A stretch of 64,000 bases of DNA, taken from NCBI GenBank assembly GCA_016839705.1, contig JAEOTR010000019.1:60285-124284 (forward strand), read 5' to 3'. Shown here piece by piece: positions 28,008 to 36,884 of the stretch (position 1 is the stretch's first letter; each line of letters starts with the position of its first letter). Both the position numbers and the translations under genes were made by a program. The stretch comes from Promethearchaeota archaeon. GTDB taxonomy: Archaea > Asgardarchaeota > Lokiarchaeia > Sigyniarchaeales > SOKP01. The notes under the pieces are model-generated. The model made no database searches, was not told the DNA's origin, and worked only from the letters and a program-made list of their open reading frames with translations.

Positions 28008-28952
28008 TTAGTATTTGAAAATATCAAAAATCCAAGCTTTCCCCCCAGCATTATTGATAGCTTGAGCAACTTCTTTCTGTTTTCGAGGTGCTATTGCCAC
28101 TATGCATCCTCCTCCTCCCGCACCCATTTGTTTCACACCTAAGGCCCCTGCATTCATTGCTGCGTTACATAGTTCTAAAATCTTTTTTGTATCGGCTTTC
28201 AGAATTCCTTCCTGTTTTTGCTGTAAATTCATTAATTCACCTAACTTTGAATAGTCTCTTCTTAATATAGCGTCTCTCGCTTGATACACGCAATTTTCAA
28301 TTACGTTAAAAGCTTCTAATGTTATTGGATCTTTCTCCTTAATTTGATTTTTCACCCTATTTAATATAGAGGACGATTTCCTTTCTTCCAGAGAATCTCC
28401 AACGACTATAGGTAATTCATCGATGTCTAAATATTCAACACTTGGATTTTCATGAGTTTGAATAAAGACAATGCCACCAAATGTCTCGGTATATTGATCA
28501 AGGCGACCGCATTGAATATCTAGATCAATATTCTCTCCTAGATACGCTAATTCTGCGATTTCTTTTTTTGAAAGTTTTAAATCATACGCTTGATTTATAG
28601 CTTTAATAAAACCAATAGATAAAGCTGCTGATGTAGATAATCCTGCTCCAATGGGAATATCAGAATCTACTTCTAAAGAAAAGCCTTTTTTTATGTATTT
28701 TCTTAATCTCTCATAAAGCACGCTCCAGTAAGAAAGGTCTATATTTGTTGGGGGAGATTCACCTACCTTAAATTTAGTTCTTTCTTTTGTGTTATTACTA
28801 TAGAATTCGATCATATCATCCTTGTTTTCTTCATAGTTGATAGTCATCATTAAGTTTATAGCCATTCCTATAACAGGTTTACCTAAAAGATCAACCTTAT
28901 CACCCATTAGACAAATTCGACCGGGGACCTTTACAGTAATATTTTTCTTCAC
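28008..28952 (-). CDS. GHMP-family small-molecule kinase
   Basis: A 314-residue kinase of the galactokinase/homoserine/mevalonate/phosphomevalonate superfamily. Motif 1 is PGRICLMGDKVDLLG, motif 2 is the glycine/serine ATP loop PIGAGLSTSAALSIG, and motif 3 is VKQMGAGGGGC. The pattern CGRLDQYTETFGG resembles the galactokinase and heptose-kinase side. The substrate is therefore likely a sugar or similar polyol, but mevalonate-type activity cannot be excluded. It converges with the CheD-like frame. Sugar nucleotidyltransferases elsewhere in the window would fit a sugar-phosphate pathway, but they are not adjacent. Confidence 0.85.
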   Translation of the reverse strand: MKKNITVKVPGRICLMGDKVDLLGKPVIGMAINLMMTINYEENKDDMIEFYSNNTKERTKFKVGESPPTNIDLSYWSVLYERLRKYIKKGFSLEVDSDIPIGAGLSTSAALSIGFIKAINQAYDLKLSKKEIAELAYLGENIDLDIQCGRLDQYTETFGGIVFIQTHENPSVEYLDIDELPIVVGDSLEERKSSSILNRVKNQIKEKDPITLEAFNVIENCVYQARDAILRRDYSKLGELMNLQQKQEGILKADTKKILELCNAAMNAGALGVKQMGAGGGGCIVAIAPRKQKEVAQAINNAGGKAWIFDIFKY

Positions 28953-29026
28953 ACTAAGAGAACCTCAATAAAAAGCTATATATTCATAGGGTAAATAATC
29001 CAAAATCGATAAAAAAAGTAACTCGT

Positions 29027-29332
29027 TTATGTTTGTTTCCTTTTTAGTTGAGCTTTTTTTCTTTTACGATCCATTTCTTTAATTTGTTCTTCTAATCCAC
29101 TTAACTGCGAATCAGCTTTTCCCTCCAGTTTAAATCGTCCAAAAATTTTACTTTCTTCATGGTCACCTGTCTTCGAGATTTTTTCAAAAGATAGATCTAT
29201 CGGTAATTCTTGATTTAAGGCTAAATTTATAAAGTTAATAAAACCAATATGCTTACTTGGACTTATTGGAAATTTTATACTTATCTCTTTATTTTTCTTA
29301 GTTTTCGTTTTTAAAATTAATCTTAACTTCAA
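29027..29332 (-). CDS. short basic hypothetical protein
   Basis: A 101-residue protein with no recognisable motif. The N-terminal 70 residues alternate strand-like and helical segments; the last 30 are a charged, Lys-rich helix (LEEQIKEMDRKRKKAQ). No membrane segment and no cysteines. It begins with an ATG, lies on the minus strand just upstream of the GHMP kinase (about 75 bases), and is divergent from the phospholipid synthase. Confidence 0.45.
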   Translation of the reverse strand: MKLRLILKTKTKKNKEISIKFPISPSKHIGFINFINLALNQELPIDLSFEKISKTGDHEESKIFGRFKLEGKADSQLSGLEEQIKEMDRKRKKAQLKRKQT

Positions 29333-29485
29333 CGATTTTCAATCTCTTTATTGTTTATATTGTTTAAGTGAATTAATTATATATTTAAAATAATTAAAAT
29401 AAAAAAACTATGTTATTTTATAAAGTGAAATATATTTTAATTTAACTCACTTAAGAGTTTGAATTAATCATAGTAAATATGTAAA

Positions 29486-30118
29486 TTGCCATCTAAATAC
29501 CGATTAAGATATATTTTTAAACCATTTGTAAAGCTGGTAGCGAAAGGTTTAATTAAAATTGGAGTTTCACCAAATCTAGCTACCGTTATAATGCTCTGTT
29601 TTTCGATCTCAAGTTATATATCAATTGGATTTTATCAAAATCTTCTATTATTTTCCATTTTAGTGTTTATTACGGGGATAATGGATGGATGTGATGGAGC
29701 AATTGCTAGATTGACTAATAAATCTACAAAATTCGGGGCTTTTTTTGATTCGGTCATGGACAGAATTTCAGAGTTTTTTATATTTTTAGGATTGTATATT
29801 TATAATCAAAATCGATTCCTTTGGAATATAATTGACATGAAATTGATAATATTCATTACTTTTTTAGCCTCAATAATGATCAGTTATACAAGAGCACGAG
29901 CCGAAAATTTTTTTAAAGGAGATTTTGATATAGGTCTTATGGCTCGGTCTGAGAGATTGTTTTATTTAGTTATAACGATGATAATTTCTTTTTTTTTTAA
30001 TTTTGTTAATGAATTTCTTTTCATATTCATGTGGCTTGTATTAAGTACCTTTATTTTTAGAATGATAAAAATATATCATTTAATGAAAGGAATACAATTT
30101 TCAAAATTAGCAGATTAG
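29486..30118 (+). CDS. CDP-alcohol phosphatidyltransferase (archaeal phospholipid synthase)
   Basis: A 210-residue integral membrane enzyme that joins a CDP-activated lipid to an alcohol. The signature D(x2)DG(x2)AR(x8)G(x3)D(x3)D is complete in DGCDGAIARL, with the tail GAFFDSVMDR (residues about 67-93). Six membrane segments can be drawn. In archaea, members make archaetidylinositol phosphate, archaetidylglycerol phosphate or archaetidylserine; the exact alcohol is not fixed by the motif, but similarity in layout favours the inositol-phosphate type. The start is a TTG; no in-frame ATG precedes the conserved region. Confidence 0.8.
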   Translation: MPSKYRLRYIFKPFVKLVAKGLIKIGVSPNLATVIMLCFSISSYISIGFYQNLLLFSILVFITGIMDGCDGAIARLTNKSTKFGAFFDSVMDRISEFFIFLGLYIYNQNRFLWNIIDMKLIIFITFLASIMISYTRARAENFFKGDFDIGLMARSERLFYLVITMIISFFFNFVNEFLFIFMWLVLSTFIFRMIKIYHLMKGIQFSKLAD

Positions 30119-30131
30119 AATAATTTTTCAA

Positions 30132-30842
30132 TTACTTTTTAGTAAATTCAATTCTCAATCGATCTCCATCTTTTAATTTTAACTTCTCTCTCAAGTAATC
30201 TTCTGCAAGAATTTCAACGATATTTTTCTTATGATGAGTCCTTTTTATTTTTAAAATAGCTGAATCTACTTTAACATCTTGGTTGTCTAATCGTGAAACA
30301 GAACAAATGAAACAATCTACAGCACCATATGTACGTCCTAACTTATTGTCTTCAAAACCTTCAATTCTCACAGGTATTTGATTTTTTAGATTTTCTTCTA
30401 ATAGTTCCTTATTGAGATCGCTTAATTGTATATTTAACGTTCCAAAATATGGTTTAAATCCAAGTTTTTCCTGAAATTGTGCTAAATAACCTGGAATTCT
30501 AACATAATATCCACCCTCTTTCATTCCTTCAGTGACTTCGCCAACAATTAGAATTTCTTCTAAAATTTGTCTTAAATTTTTGTACATGGCAAGGATTACA
30601 TCTGCTCCTTTCTTGGTGATTCTTATTACTTGATCTTTTCCAATAATTTTTCTCTGAATCCAGCCGATTTCTTCCAAATCATTTATTCGACGAGAGGCCG
30701 TTTGTTGGGATAAATTTAAAATCTTCCCAAACTCAGTACTGCTGATATGTATAGCCTTTTGACTTCCTATATTTTGACAAAGATGATAAAGGGCGAACCA
30801 ATTAGCATAATTATCTTGAGAAATTTCCTTATTCAATTTCAT
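30132..30842 (-). CDS. ribK: CTP-dependent riboflavin kinase with N-terminal winged helix
   Basis: Archaeal riboflavin kinase makes FMN from riboflavin using CTP. The N-terminal 80 residues are a MarR-like winged helix (NLSQQTASRRINDLEEIGW); the rest is the RibK beta-barrel with GEVTEGMKEGGYY, KPYFGTLNI and KRTHH. Such fusions of a helix-turn-helix to RibK are known from other archaea, so it may also regulate flavin genes. Start is ATG, overlapping the stop of the upstream ribL gene by four bases (30839-30842), which shows one transcript. Confidence 0.9.
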   Translation of the reverse strand: MKLNKEISQDNYANWFALYHLCQNIGSQKAIHISSTEFGKILNLSQQTASRRINDLEEIGWIQRKIIGKDQVIRITKKGADVILAMYKNLRQILEEILIVGEVTEGMKEGGYYVRIPGYLAQFQEKLGFKPYFGTLNIQLSDLNKELLEENLKNQIPVRIEGFEDNKLGRTYGAVDCFICSVSRLDNQDVKVDSAILKIKRTHHKKNIVEILAEDYLREKLKLKDGDRLRIEFTKK

Positions 30843-31300
30843 GATTCTTTATTATTTTCTTTATATTTTTCAATGATTTTTTGTTTTATTTGGCTTGAGC
30901 TATGCAACTCATATTTTTTATAATAGATTTCAAGTTTTTTTACTTCAATATTGTTTAATCCCATATCTGTTAGACCTTTTTTAAGAGTTTTAATGCTATA
31001 CTTTTGATCTGGGCCAAGTAAAACTATGTCTGGTTTTATATCCTTTACAGTCTTTAGGGTATCATTATCATGCCTTCCTAATTTTGCATCCTTGACATTT
31101 TTTATACTTTTCATGACCGCTAGTCTTTGTTCTTCTGGAATAATTGGTGCTTCTCCTGAATACAATTCTCGATTTTTATCAGTAGCCACGACTACATAAA
31201 CTTCTCCAAGTTTAGCGGCTTCGTTGATTAAATAAATATGTCCTGGATGTATTATATCGAATGTCCCTGCAATTAATACTTTTTTCGCTATTTTATTCAC
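30839..31300 (-). CDS. ribL: RibL-type FAD synthase (nucleotidyltransferase)
   Basis: A 153-residue cytidylyltransferase-fold enzyme; in archaea this family adenylates FMN to FAD. The HxGH motif is present as IIHPGHIYLI near the N-terminus, and the ISSTxR-like region appears as HSSSQIKQKI near the C-terminus. The overlap of four bases with ribK, which produces FMN, makes the FAD synthase assignment stronger than the alternative glycerol-3-phosphate cytidylyltransferase. The start is an ATG. The translin-family gene follows upstream on the same strand. Confidence 0.88.
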   Translation of the reverse strand: MNKIAKKVLIAGTFDIIHPGHIYLINEAAKLGEVYVVVATDKNRELYSGEAPIIPEEQRLAVMKSIKNVKDAKLGRHDNDTLKTVKDIKPDIVLLGPDQKYSIKTLKKGLTDMGLNNIEVKKLEIYYKKYELHSSSQIKQKIIEKYKENNKES

Positions 31301-31327
31301 CTATTCCCATAATTACTCGCAAGATTT

Positions 31328-31954
31328 CTACAATTTTGAAGATCTATTATCATTTTCGAAACATTGTTTTAAATCATTCATTTGAATTGCTAGAGATATG
31401 TCTCCTCTAGTTTTTTCAATGATATTCCTAGCAACGTCAACTTTATGTCTTAAATCTTGAGTAACGCCAACGGGATAATCAACAGAGAATAGGATTGTAT
31501 AAATCTCGTCCATACTCTCTAAAACAATATTTAATTCATTTGTTTGAGAGTTTCTAATATTATCTAACGCATATCTTCTTAATTCACCAATGACGTCTGC
31601 TAATCCAAGAGCAAAATTTATAGGACTTATTTTCAGCTCTGAAGGTGGGGGTATTTCTTTATTACTAATAATTGAATAAAAGACTATTAATTCTGTATAT
31701 TCCTGCTCTGGTGTCTTCAAGAATTTAGAAAACACCGCAGGATTCTTATTAACCAAGTTATTTAAGGTTTCAAGATCGATTTCAATTTTTTTTTTTTTCT
31801 CTTGAAACATACTGAATTCTTTTCTATGAATATTTTTGATACCTATACTGCAATCTCGAACGATATTTCGAGATAACCGTAAAATTTTTTCTCTACTATT
31901 ATAAAGTGCATCAAATAAGTTAGATATTTCTGAAAAAGCTTTTTTAAGGTTCAT
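31328..31954 (-). CDS. translin family protein
   Basis: A 208-residue all-helical protein matching the translin/TRAX family: the conserved segment FALGLADVIGELRRYALDN followed by DLRHKVDVARNIIEKTRGD is characteristic. In eukaryotes translin binds nucleic acids and with TRAX forms an RNase (C3PO); archaeal members form octamers and cleave or bind RNA. The acidic catalytic residues of TRAX cannot be placed by eye, so RNase activity is not certain. It sits about 30 bases upstream of ribL on the same strand, so it may be co-transcribed with the riboflavin genes. Confidence 0.82.
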   Translation of the reverse strand: MNLKKAFSEISNLFDALYNSREKILRLSRNIVRDCSIGIKNIHRKEFSMFQEKKKKIEIDLETLNNLVNKNPAVFSKFLKTPEQEYTELIVFYSIISNKEIPPPSELKISPINFALGLADVIGELRRYALDNIRNSQTNELNIVLESMDEIYTILFSVDYPVGVTQDLRHKVDVARNIIEKTRGDISLAIQMNDLKQCFENDNRSSKL

Positions 31955-32074
31955 GATGGTTCAAATAAATTTTAGTAACAATTATTTTGAACTTATAATT
32001 ATCTATCAGAAGTAATCAAAATATTTAGAATTTATTATAAACTTAAGGTAAACAAACAAAAAAATTGATCTCAT

Positions 32075-34135
32075 ATGAAAATCTTATTAATTCACTCTCA
32101 AGATGTTGAAGTTATCAAAAACAAAGAAGCAACTTCTAATCCTCAGGAGTTTTCAGAAGATTTCATAAAGATGGAAGGTTTAGTCTTAGTTTGTTATGTA
32201 TCAGTTGAAGATCAAGATACTTATGATACAAATCTAATTGCAAAACAGGGTGCTGAGGAAATTGAGGCAGCTATCTTACAAATTTCGGGTTTTCCAGAGG
32301 TTATTAGAGGACGAAATGAAGAAATTAGAAATTACAATAATAAAATTGAGAAGAATGAAATAAAGGGAAAGCCAAGAAAATTGCTAGAATTAATCATGGA
32401 TCACAGTAAGTATCGAGTAGATAAGGTCCTCGTTTATCCCTGGGCCCATTTGAGCAAATTTTTGAGTAATGAGGCAAATGCTATGGAAGTTTGTCCAAAG
32501 ATTGCAAAAATTTTACAAAATAAAGGAATTGAAGCAAAATTTTCACCTTTCGGCTGGTATAAGTCATTTAAAATTAATTGTTTAGGACATGAATTAGCTG
32601 AAATGTATAGAGATGTCAAACTAGCCATTAAACCCGAAGAACAAGTTAAAAATTCAACATTTAAGATAATTACCGAGTCAGGTAAAGAAATTGATTTAAA
32701 ATTTGATGGACAAAATAAACTTTTACCCTTAAAAGAAATTACTGATAAGGATTTTAACTTGTTTCTAAAATCCGAGTTAGGATCTAGAATAGTAGATAAA
32801 GCCGTTGAACCTGCTCATATAAAAGTGATGAAAGAGTTTGAGCTCATTGACTTCGACAGAAATTCTGATGCGGGTAACCTTCGCTGGTATACCAAGGGTC
32901 TCATTATGAGGAATTTAATTAAAAATTTCGTTGAAGATAGAATAATAGATTATGGAGCAATTCTTATTGACACTCCAATAATGTATACCGTAAAAAACAA
33001 AAAATTAACTGCTCAAACCGCCCGTTTTCCTGCAAGAAGTTATTGGCTTGAATCTGGAAAAGAGAGATTCATTTTGAGATATGCTAGTGATTTCCTTTTA
33101 TTTGACCTTTTCTCTCAAATGAATTTAAAACCCCAATATTTCCCTCTAAGAGCATATGAGTATGAACAGTATGATTTTCGACGTGAACAAGAGGGAGAGC
33201 TTTCAGGATTAAGGAGATTACGAGGTTTTATAATGCCTGATATGCATACACTCTGTAAGGATATAGATTCTTCGATTGATGAATTTAAAAAGCAATACAC
33301 ACTGATTAGAAAATTAGAAAATGATTTAGGCATAAAAACTTATGCGATTTTCAGAGTTACGCAAGAATTTTATAGTGAAAATAAAGACTGGATTATTGAT
33401 TTAATTAAAACTGAAAAACAACCAGCCTTATTAGAGTTATGGGAAGACAGATATTATTATTATGTATTAAAATTTGAAAGGAATGTATTATCTGCTGAGA
33501 ACAGAAGTGCTACATTAGCTACAAATCAAATTGATGTAGAAAGTTCATTAGAATTTATGGTTGATAATGATGGAGAAAGAAGGCAAAAGTATAACATTTC
33601 CTTCACTGATTCCGATGGTCAAGTAAAACATCCTATAATCCTCCACAATTCACCTACGGGAGGTTTGGAGAGGGTTTTATGGGGCTTAATAGAATCTGCC
33701 ATTCGGAATAAAGAAACATTAGTACCTGGTTTTAAAACGTGGTTATCTCCTATTCAAGTACGTATTATTACTGTTTCAAATGAACAGAATGAGTATGCTA
33801 AAAGAATCCTTGATATCATTAATGGACAGTCATATAGATGTGATTGGGATGACCGTGAAGAAACCGTTGGGAAAAAAATAAGGCAATCTGAAATTGAATG
33901 GATCCCTTATACTGTTATCCTCGGTAAAAAGGAGCAGGATAACCAATCGGTATCTATTAGAAAAAGATTAATTGGTGAGCCCATTGGACCAAAGAAGCAG
34001 ACATCTGAACAAACAAATGATGTAAAATTGGATAAATTATTAGAAATGCTCGAAGATGATACAAGAAATTTTCCTAAATATAAATTACCAAAACCGTTTA
34101 GAAAATTTTCTACAAAGGTTTATTTCAGAAAATGA
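32075..34135 (+). CDS. thrS: threonine--tRNA ligase, archaeal type with editing domain
   Basis: A 686-residue class II synthetase that charges tRNA(Thr). Residues 1-145 form the archaeal D-aminoacyl-tRNA deacylase-like editing domain (KVLVYPWAHLSKFLS, FGWYKSFKINCLGHELAE). The catalytic core shows motif 2 YEYEQYDFRREQEGELSG and motif 3 in NSPTGGLERVLWG, then the anticodon domain. Zinc-binding His in MPDMHTLC and in ILHN are kept, but the first zinc ligand, usually Cys, appears to be Asp in RYASDFLLF. The next gene overlaps the stop by four bases, so both are likely translated together. Confidence 0.95.
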   Translation: MKILLIHSQDVEVIKNKEATSNPQEFSEDFIKMEGLVLVCYVSVEDQDTYDTNLIAKQGAEEIEAAILQISGFPEVIRGRNEEIRNYNNKIEKNEIKGKPRKLLELIMDHSKYRVDKVLVYPWAHLSKFLSNEANAMEVCPKIAKILQNKGIEAKFSPFGWYKSFKINCLGHELAEMYRDVKLAIKPEEQVKNSTFKIITESGKEIDLKFDGQNKLLPLKEITDKDFNLFLKSELGSRIVDKAVEPAHIKVMKEFELIDFDRNSDAGNLRWYTKGLIMRNLIKNFVEDRIIDYGAILIDTPIMYTVKNKKLTAQTARFPARSYWLESGKERFILRYASDFLLFDLFSQMNLKPQYFPLRAYEYEQYDFRREQEGELSGLRRLRGFIMPDMHTLCKDIDSSIDEFKKQYTLIRKLENDLGIKTYAIFRVTQEFYSENKDWIIDLIKTEKQPALLELWEDRYYYYVLKFERNVLSAENRSATLATNQIDVESSLEFMVDNDGERRQKYNISFTDSDGQVKHPIILHNSPTGGLERVLWGLIESAIRNKETLVPGFKTWLSPIQVRIITVSNEQNEYAKRILDIINGQSYRCDWDDREETVGKKIRQSEIEWIPYTVILGKKEQDNQSVSIRKRLIGEPIGPKKQTSEQTNDVKLDKLLEMLEDDTRNFPKYKLPKPFRKFSTKVYFRK

Positions 34136-34758
34136 GTCAAATTAAATGTATTATTTTTGATTTAGGTGGAGTTATAGTAGATTTTGATTTCTCAAATTTT
34201 TATAATAGTATTATCACTCAATCTCCGGTAAATAAACCTCAAACTCCAATTATCCTTGAATTTTTTCGTCAATCAGATATTTATCACCAAGGTTTAATAA
34301 ATGATAAGGAATTTTATCAGTTGGCGTGTGATCTACTCCAAGTTTGTGAAATCGATCAAGAACACTTCTTTACTGCTTTTAATAGCATAATCTCAGGATA
34401 TAATTCTGAAATTGTAGAAATAATAAAGAAAATAAAGGAGGATACTAATATAAAACTTATTTGCTTATCAAATGTAAATTCTAGTCATTGGGAATTCCTT
34501 TTAAATAAAAAATGGGATTTTTTTGATTATTTCGATGAATTTATTTTATCTCATAAAGTCCATATGACTAAGCCTGATGAAAAAATATTTCATTATGCTA
34601 TAGAAAAAGCGGGATGTAATCCTGAAGAGATTATGTTCATAGATGATGGTTTAAATAACATCCGCTCAGCGGGTAAATTGGGTATAATCGGGATAAAATT
34701 CACAAATAAAGAAAACCTGGTTGAAGAACTTAAAAATCTTCAAATTTTAGAAAATTAA
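34132..34758 (+). CDS. HAD-superfamily hydrolase
   Basis: A 208-residue HAD protein with motif I FDLGGVIVDF, motif II LICLSNVNSSH, motif III Lys in HKVHMTKPDEKIF and motif IV MFIDDGLNNI. The form LGGVI is typical of the YihX/epoxide hydrolase N-terminal branch, where a Gly stands in the usual second Asp position. Its ATG overlaps the ThrRS stop by four bases (ATGA), implying co-transcription and translational coupling; why a phosphatase is coupled to thrS is unclear. The substrate is unknown. Confidence 0.85.
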   Translation: MSQIKCIIFDLGGVIVDFDFSNFYNSIITQSPVNKPQTPIILEFFRQSDIYHQGLINDKEFYQLACDLLQVCEIDQEHFFTAFNSIISGYNSEIVEIIKKIKEDTNIKLICLSNVNSSHWEFLLNKKWDFFDYFDEFILSHKVHMTKPDEKIFHYAIEKAGCNPEEIMFIDDGLNNIRSAGKLGIIGIKFTNKENLVEELKNLQILEN

Positions 34759-34779
34759 ACAATCCTTTAATTTGACAGT

Positions 34780-35304
34780 TTATATTTCCCCTGCGTCCTG
34801 AAGGCACGCTCTAGCAACTATTTCAAATGCTTTTTCTACGTTTTCCCCTGTTTTTGCTGAGGTTTCAAGATAAGTACAACCTAATCTTTTAGCAGAATCT
34901 TCTGCTTCTTCTTGATCAACCTCTCTTTCCAAATCAACTTTATTGCCTATAAGCAGCATAGGTATAGTTCTTTTTATCGTTTTTTTAATTGAGCTAATCC
35001 AACCTGGAATTTTTAAAAGAGTTTGACTAGATGATAAATCAAACACACCAAGTGCGCCATTACTGCCTTTAAAATAAATAGTACGGAGTTTATGGAACTG
35101 AGGCTGACCTCCTATATCCCATAAGAGAAGACGGACTTGTTTTCCGTCGATATCTACATCCTTTATCAAGAAAGTACTACCAATTGTTTTTTTTAAATCA
35201 TCTCTAAAATAATCCTTAATATACCGTAATAATAAGCTTGTTTTACCCACACCTCCCGGTCCAAACAAGGTTATTTTGAATTTGTATTGTCCAATCCCAG
35301 ACAT
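34780..35304 (-). CDS. Ras/Rab-like small GTPase
   Basis: A 174-residue small GTPase with all five G motifs: G1 GPGGVGKTS (residues about 15-23), G2 with Thr in KKTIGSTF, G3 WDIGGQP, G4 GNKVDL and G5 ETSAK. The catalytic Gln of Ras is kept in G3. The C-terminus (CLQDAGEI) has one cysteine but no CAAX or CC tail, so it is probably not prenylated. Asgard archaea carry many such eukaryote-like GTPases that may work with longin/roadblock proteins, two of which occur in this window. It stands as a single gene, convergent with the HAD gene. Confidence 0.9.
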   Translation of the reverse strand: MSGIGQYKFKITLFGPGGVGKTSLLLRYIKDYFRDDLKKTIGSTFLIKDVDIDGKQVRLLLWDIGGQPQFHKLRTIYFKGSNGALGVFDLSSSQTLLKIPGWISSIKKTIKRTIPMLLIGNKVDLEREVDQEEAEDSAKRLGCTYLETSAKTGENVEKAFEIVARACLQDAGEI

Positions 35305-35489
35305 TTTTAATCTCCTTGAAAGAATTTAATACTTGGTGTAATTTCTTAATTATTCAAATTTATTAATAATTCAAATGAATTAAAATATCATTTTATTCTT
35401 TGATTATAATTTAAATTATCTTTTTAAGATATTTATATCTTTATAATAAAGCTTATTGATTTTTTAAAATCCAATATGTGAAATCCTTA

Positions 35490-36749
35490 TCAATTATTAT
35501 TCTTTTTTTTCTCTCTACTACCGAGTTTACTCATTAGCCATTCCGGTGATCCCACGCCATTAAAAAATTTATGCCAAATATACATCAGCAAGCCCAAAAA
35601 TCCACTATAAGCGGCAAACACAAAACACGCAAATGTGATTGGAAACTGACCAAGATATAGGGGAAGAAACATAAATTGAATAAGAAAAAGGCTGAGAGAA
35701 ACATTCCCAAAGAAAATCAGCATTTTTATAAAAACATTCTGTTTATTTTTAATGTCGATATAATAAAAGCTTACTGCGATTATTATTAATGATGCGCCTA
35801 GATTAAAATACATATTTTGGGCAGAACTCCTTATTGTGAACATTAGCATCCCTGGAAATTGATAATCTATCACATTATTATTAGTAATTGTCAAAAGATT
35901 AATATGCAAATACTCGGAAGATACAATGGTACCTCCTAATGATGTAGGATTTAATATTGCCCAACCAGGTTCCCATTGATCTAATCCCAATCTTGGGACC
36001 CAAATAAAAAGTCCTATTAATATCAAACCAATACCATAAGCAACAAACTTGCGAAACAATCTGTAGTAAGCCTCTTTTGTACTTTTCATCATTGTTTCAA
36101 AAAGATATTCACCAAATATCGTCGATATAAAGCACACTGCAATCCATGGGAGAAATGGTACTTGTGGGAGGGGTGAGGTTATGATGAAATGTAAGATATT
36201 CACCCCAAAATTTACATCTTTGAATTGAAAGAGTACTTCTCTGATCCAAGGAGAGATGAAAATTATTACGAATCCTGATACTGCACGTGTCCTTTTACTA
36301 AATTTTAATGCATAATATGAAAAAATTTGAGAAAATCCAATAAACATGAGGATATTCCACCCCCATAAATTTGCAGGAAATGGAAGAGATTTATTCTCGA
36401 TAAATAATGAAATTGGATTAAAAATTGTCCCAATTATGATAATTGCTAATCCTCTTGTAAAAATTCGGTTACGTATTGGTTTATCTGACCTTGCAATCTT
36501 CTTTCGTTTAATACTAAAAACTACACTGAGAGCAGAGAGAAAAACGAATAATGAAGGTCCGAGTATATCCAGATATGTAAAAAGAAGTCCGTACATATAT
36601 CTCCAGTCATCATCAAACCAACTTAAGGCCGCATGAGCCCAAATAATAAAACCTAAAGCAAGTCCTTTTACGAAATCAATTGAAGCAATTCTTTTTGTGG
36701 GTGAAACTTCCTCATTATTATCTATGTATTTCTCGTTTATAGTTGACAT
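35490..36749 (-). CDS. membrane acyltransferase (heparan-glucosaminide acetyltransferase / DUF1624-like)
   Basis: A 419-residue protein with about ten membrane segments. The N-terminal motif RIASIDFVKGLALGFIIWAH matches the family that transfers acyl groups to membrane or surface sugars; the invariant RxxxxDxxRG element is seen as SIDFVKG. It is a clear paralogue of the gene at 38223-39623, sharing ILGPSLFVFLSALSV near residue 65 and GVGSPEWLM near the end. With the GT87-like gene between them, the trio may build and modify a surface glycan. The acyl donor and target are not known. Confidence 0.68.
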   Translation of the reverse strand: MSTINEKYIDNNEEVSPTKRIASIDFVKGLALGFIIWAHAALSWFDDDWRYMYGLLFTYLDILGPSLFVFLSALSVVFSIKRKKIARSDKPIRNRIFTRGLAIIIIGTIFNPISLFIENKSLPFPANLWGWNILMFIGFSQIFSYYALKFSKRTRAVSGFVIIFISPWIREVLFQFKDVNFGVNILHFIITSPLPQVPFLPWIAVCFISTIFGEYLFETMMKSTKEAYYRLFRKFVAYGIGLILIGLFIWVPRLGLDQWEPGWAILNPTSLGGTIVSSEYLHINLLTITNNNVIDYQFPGMLMFTIRSSAQNMYFNLGASLIIIAVSFYYIDIKNKQNVFIKMLIFFGNVSLSLFLIQFMFLPLYLGQFPITFACFVFAAYSGFLGLLMYIWHKFFNGVGSPEWLMSKLGSREKKKNNN

Positions 36750-36884
36750 ATTTGATCAGACTCTAGGACTTATTATTTATTTGAAGATTTATAAGATAAA
36801 AAACCTTCCTATTGAATTTTCCTAGATCATATTTTAAGAAGAAAGAGAGATTAATTGTTAATATTTGCTCTTCGAGAATTTTCT

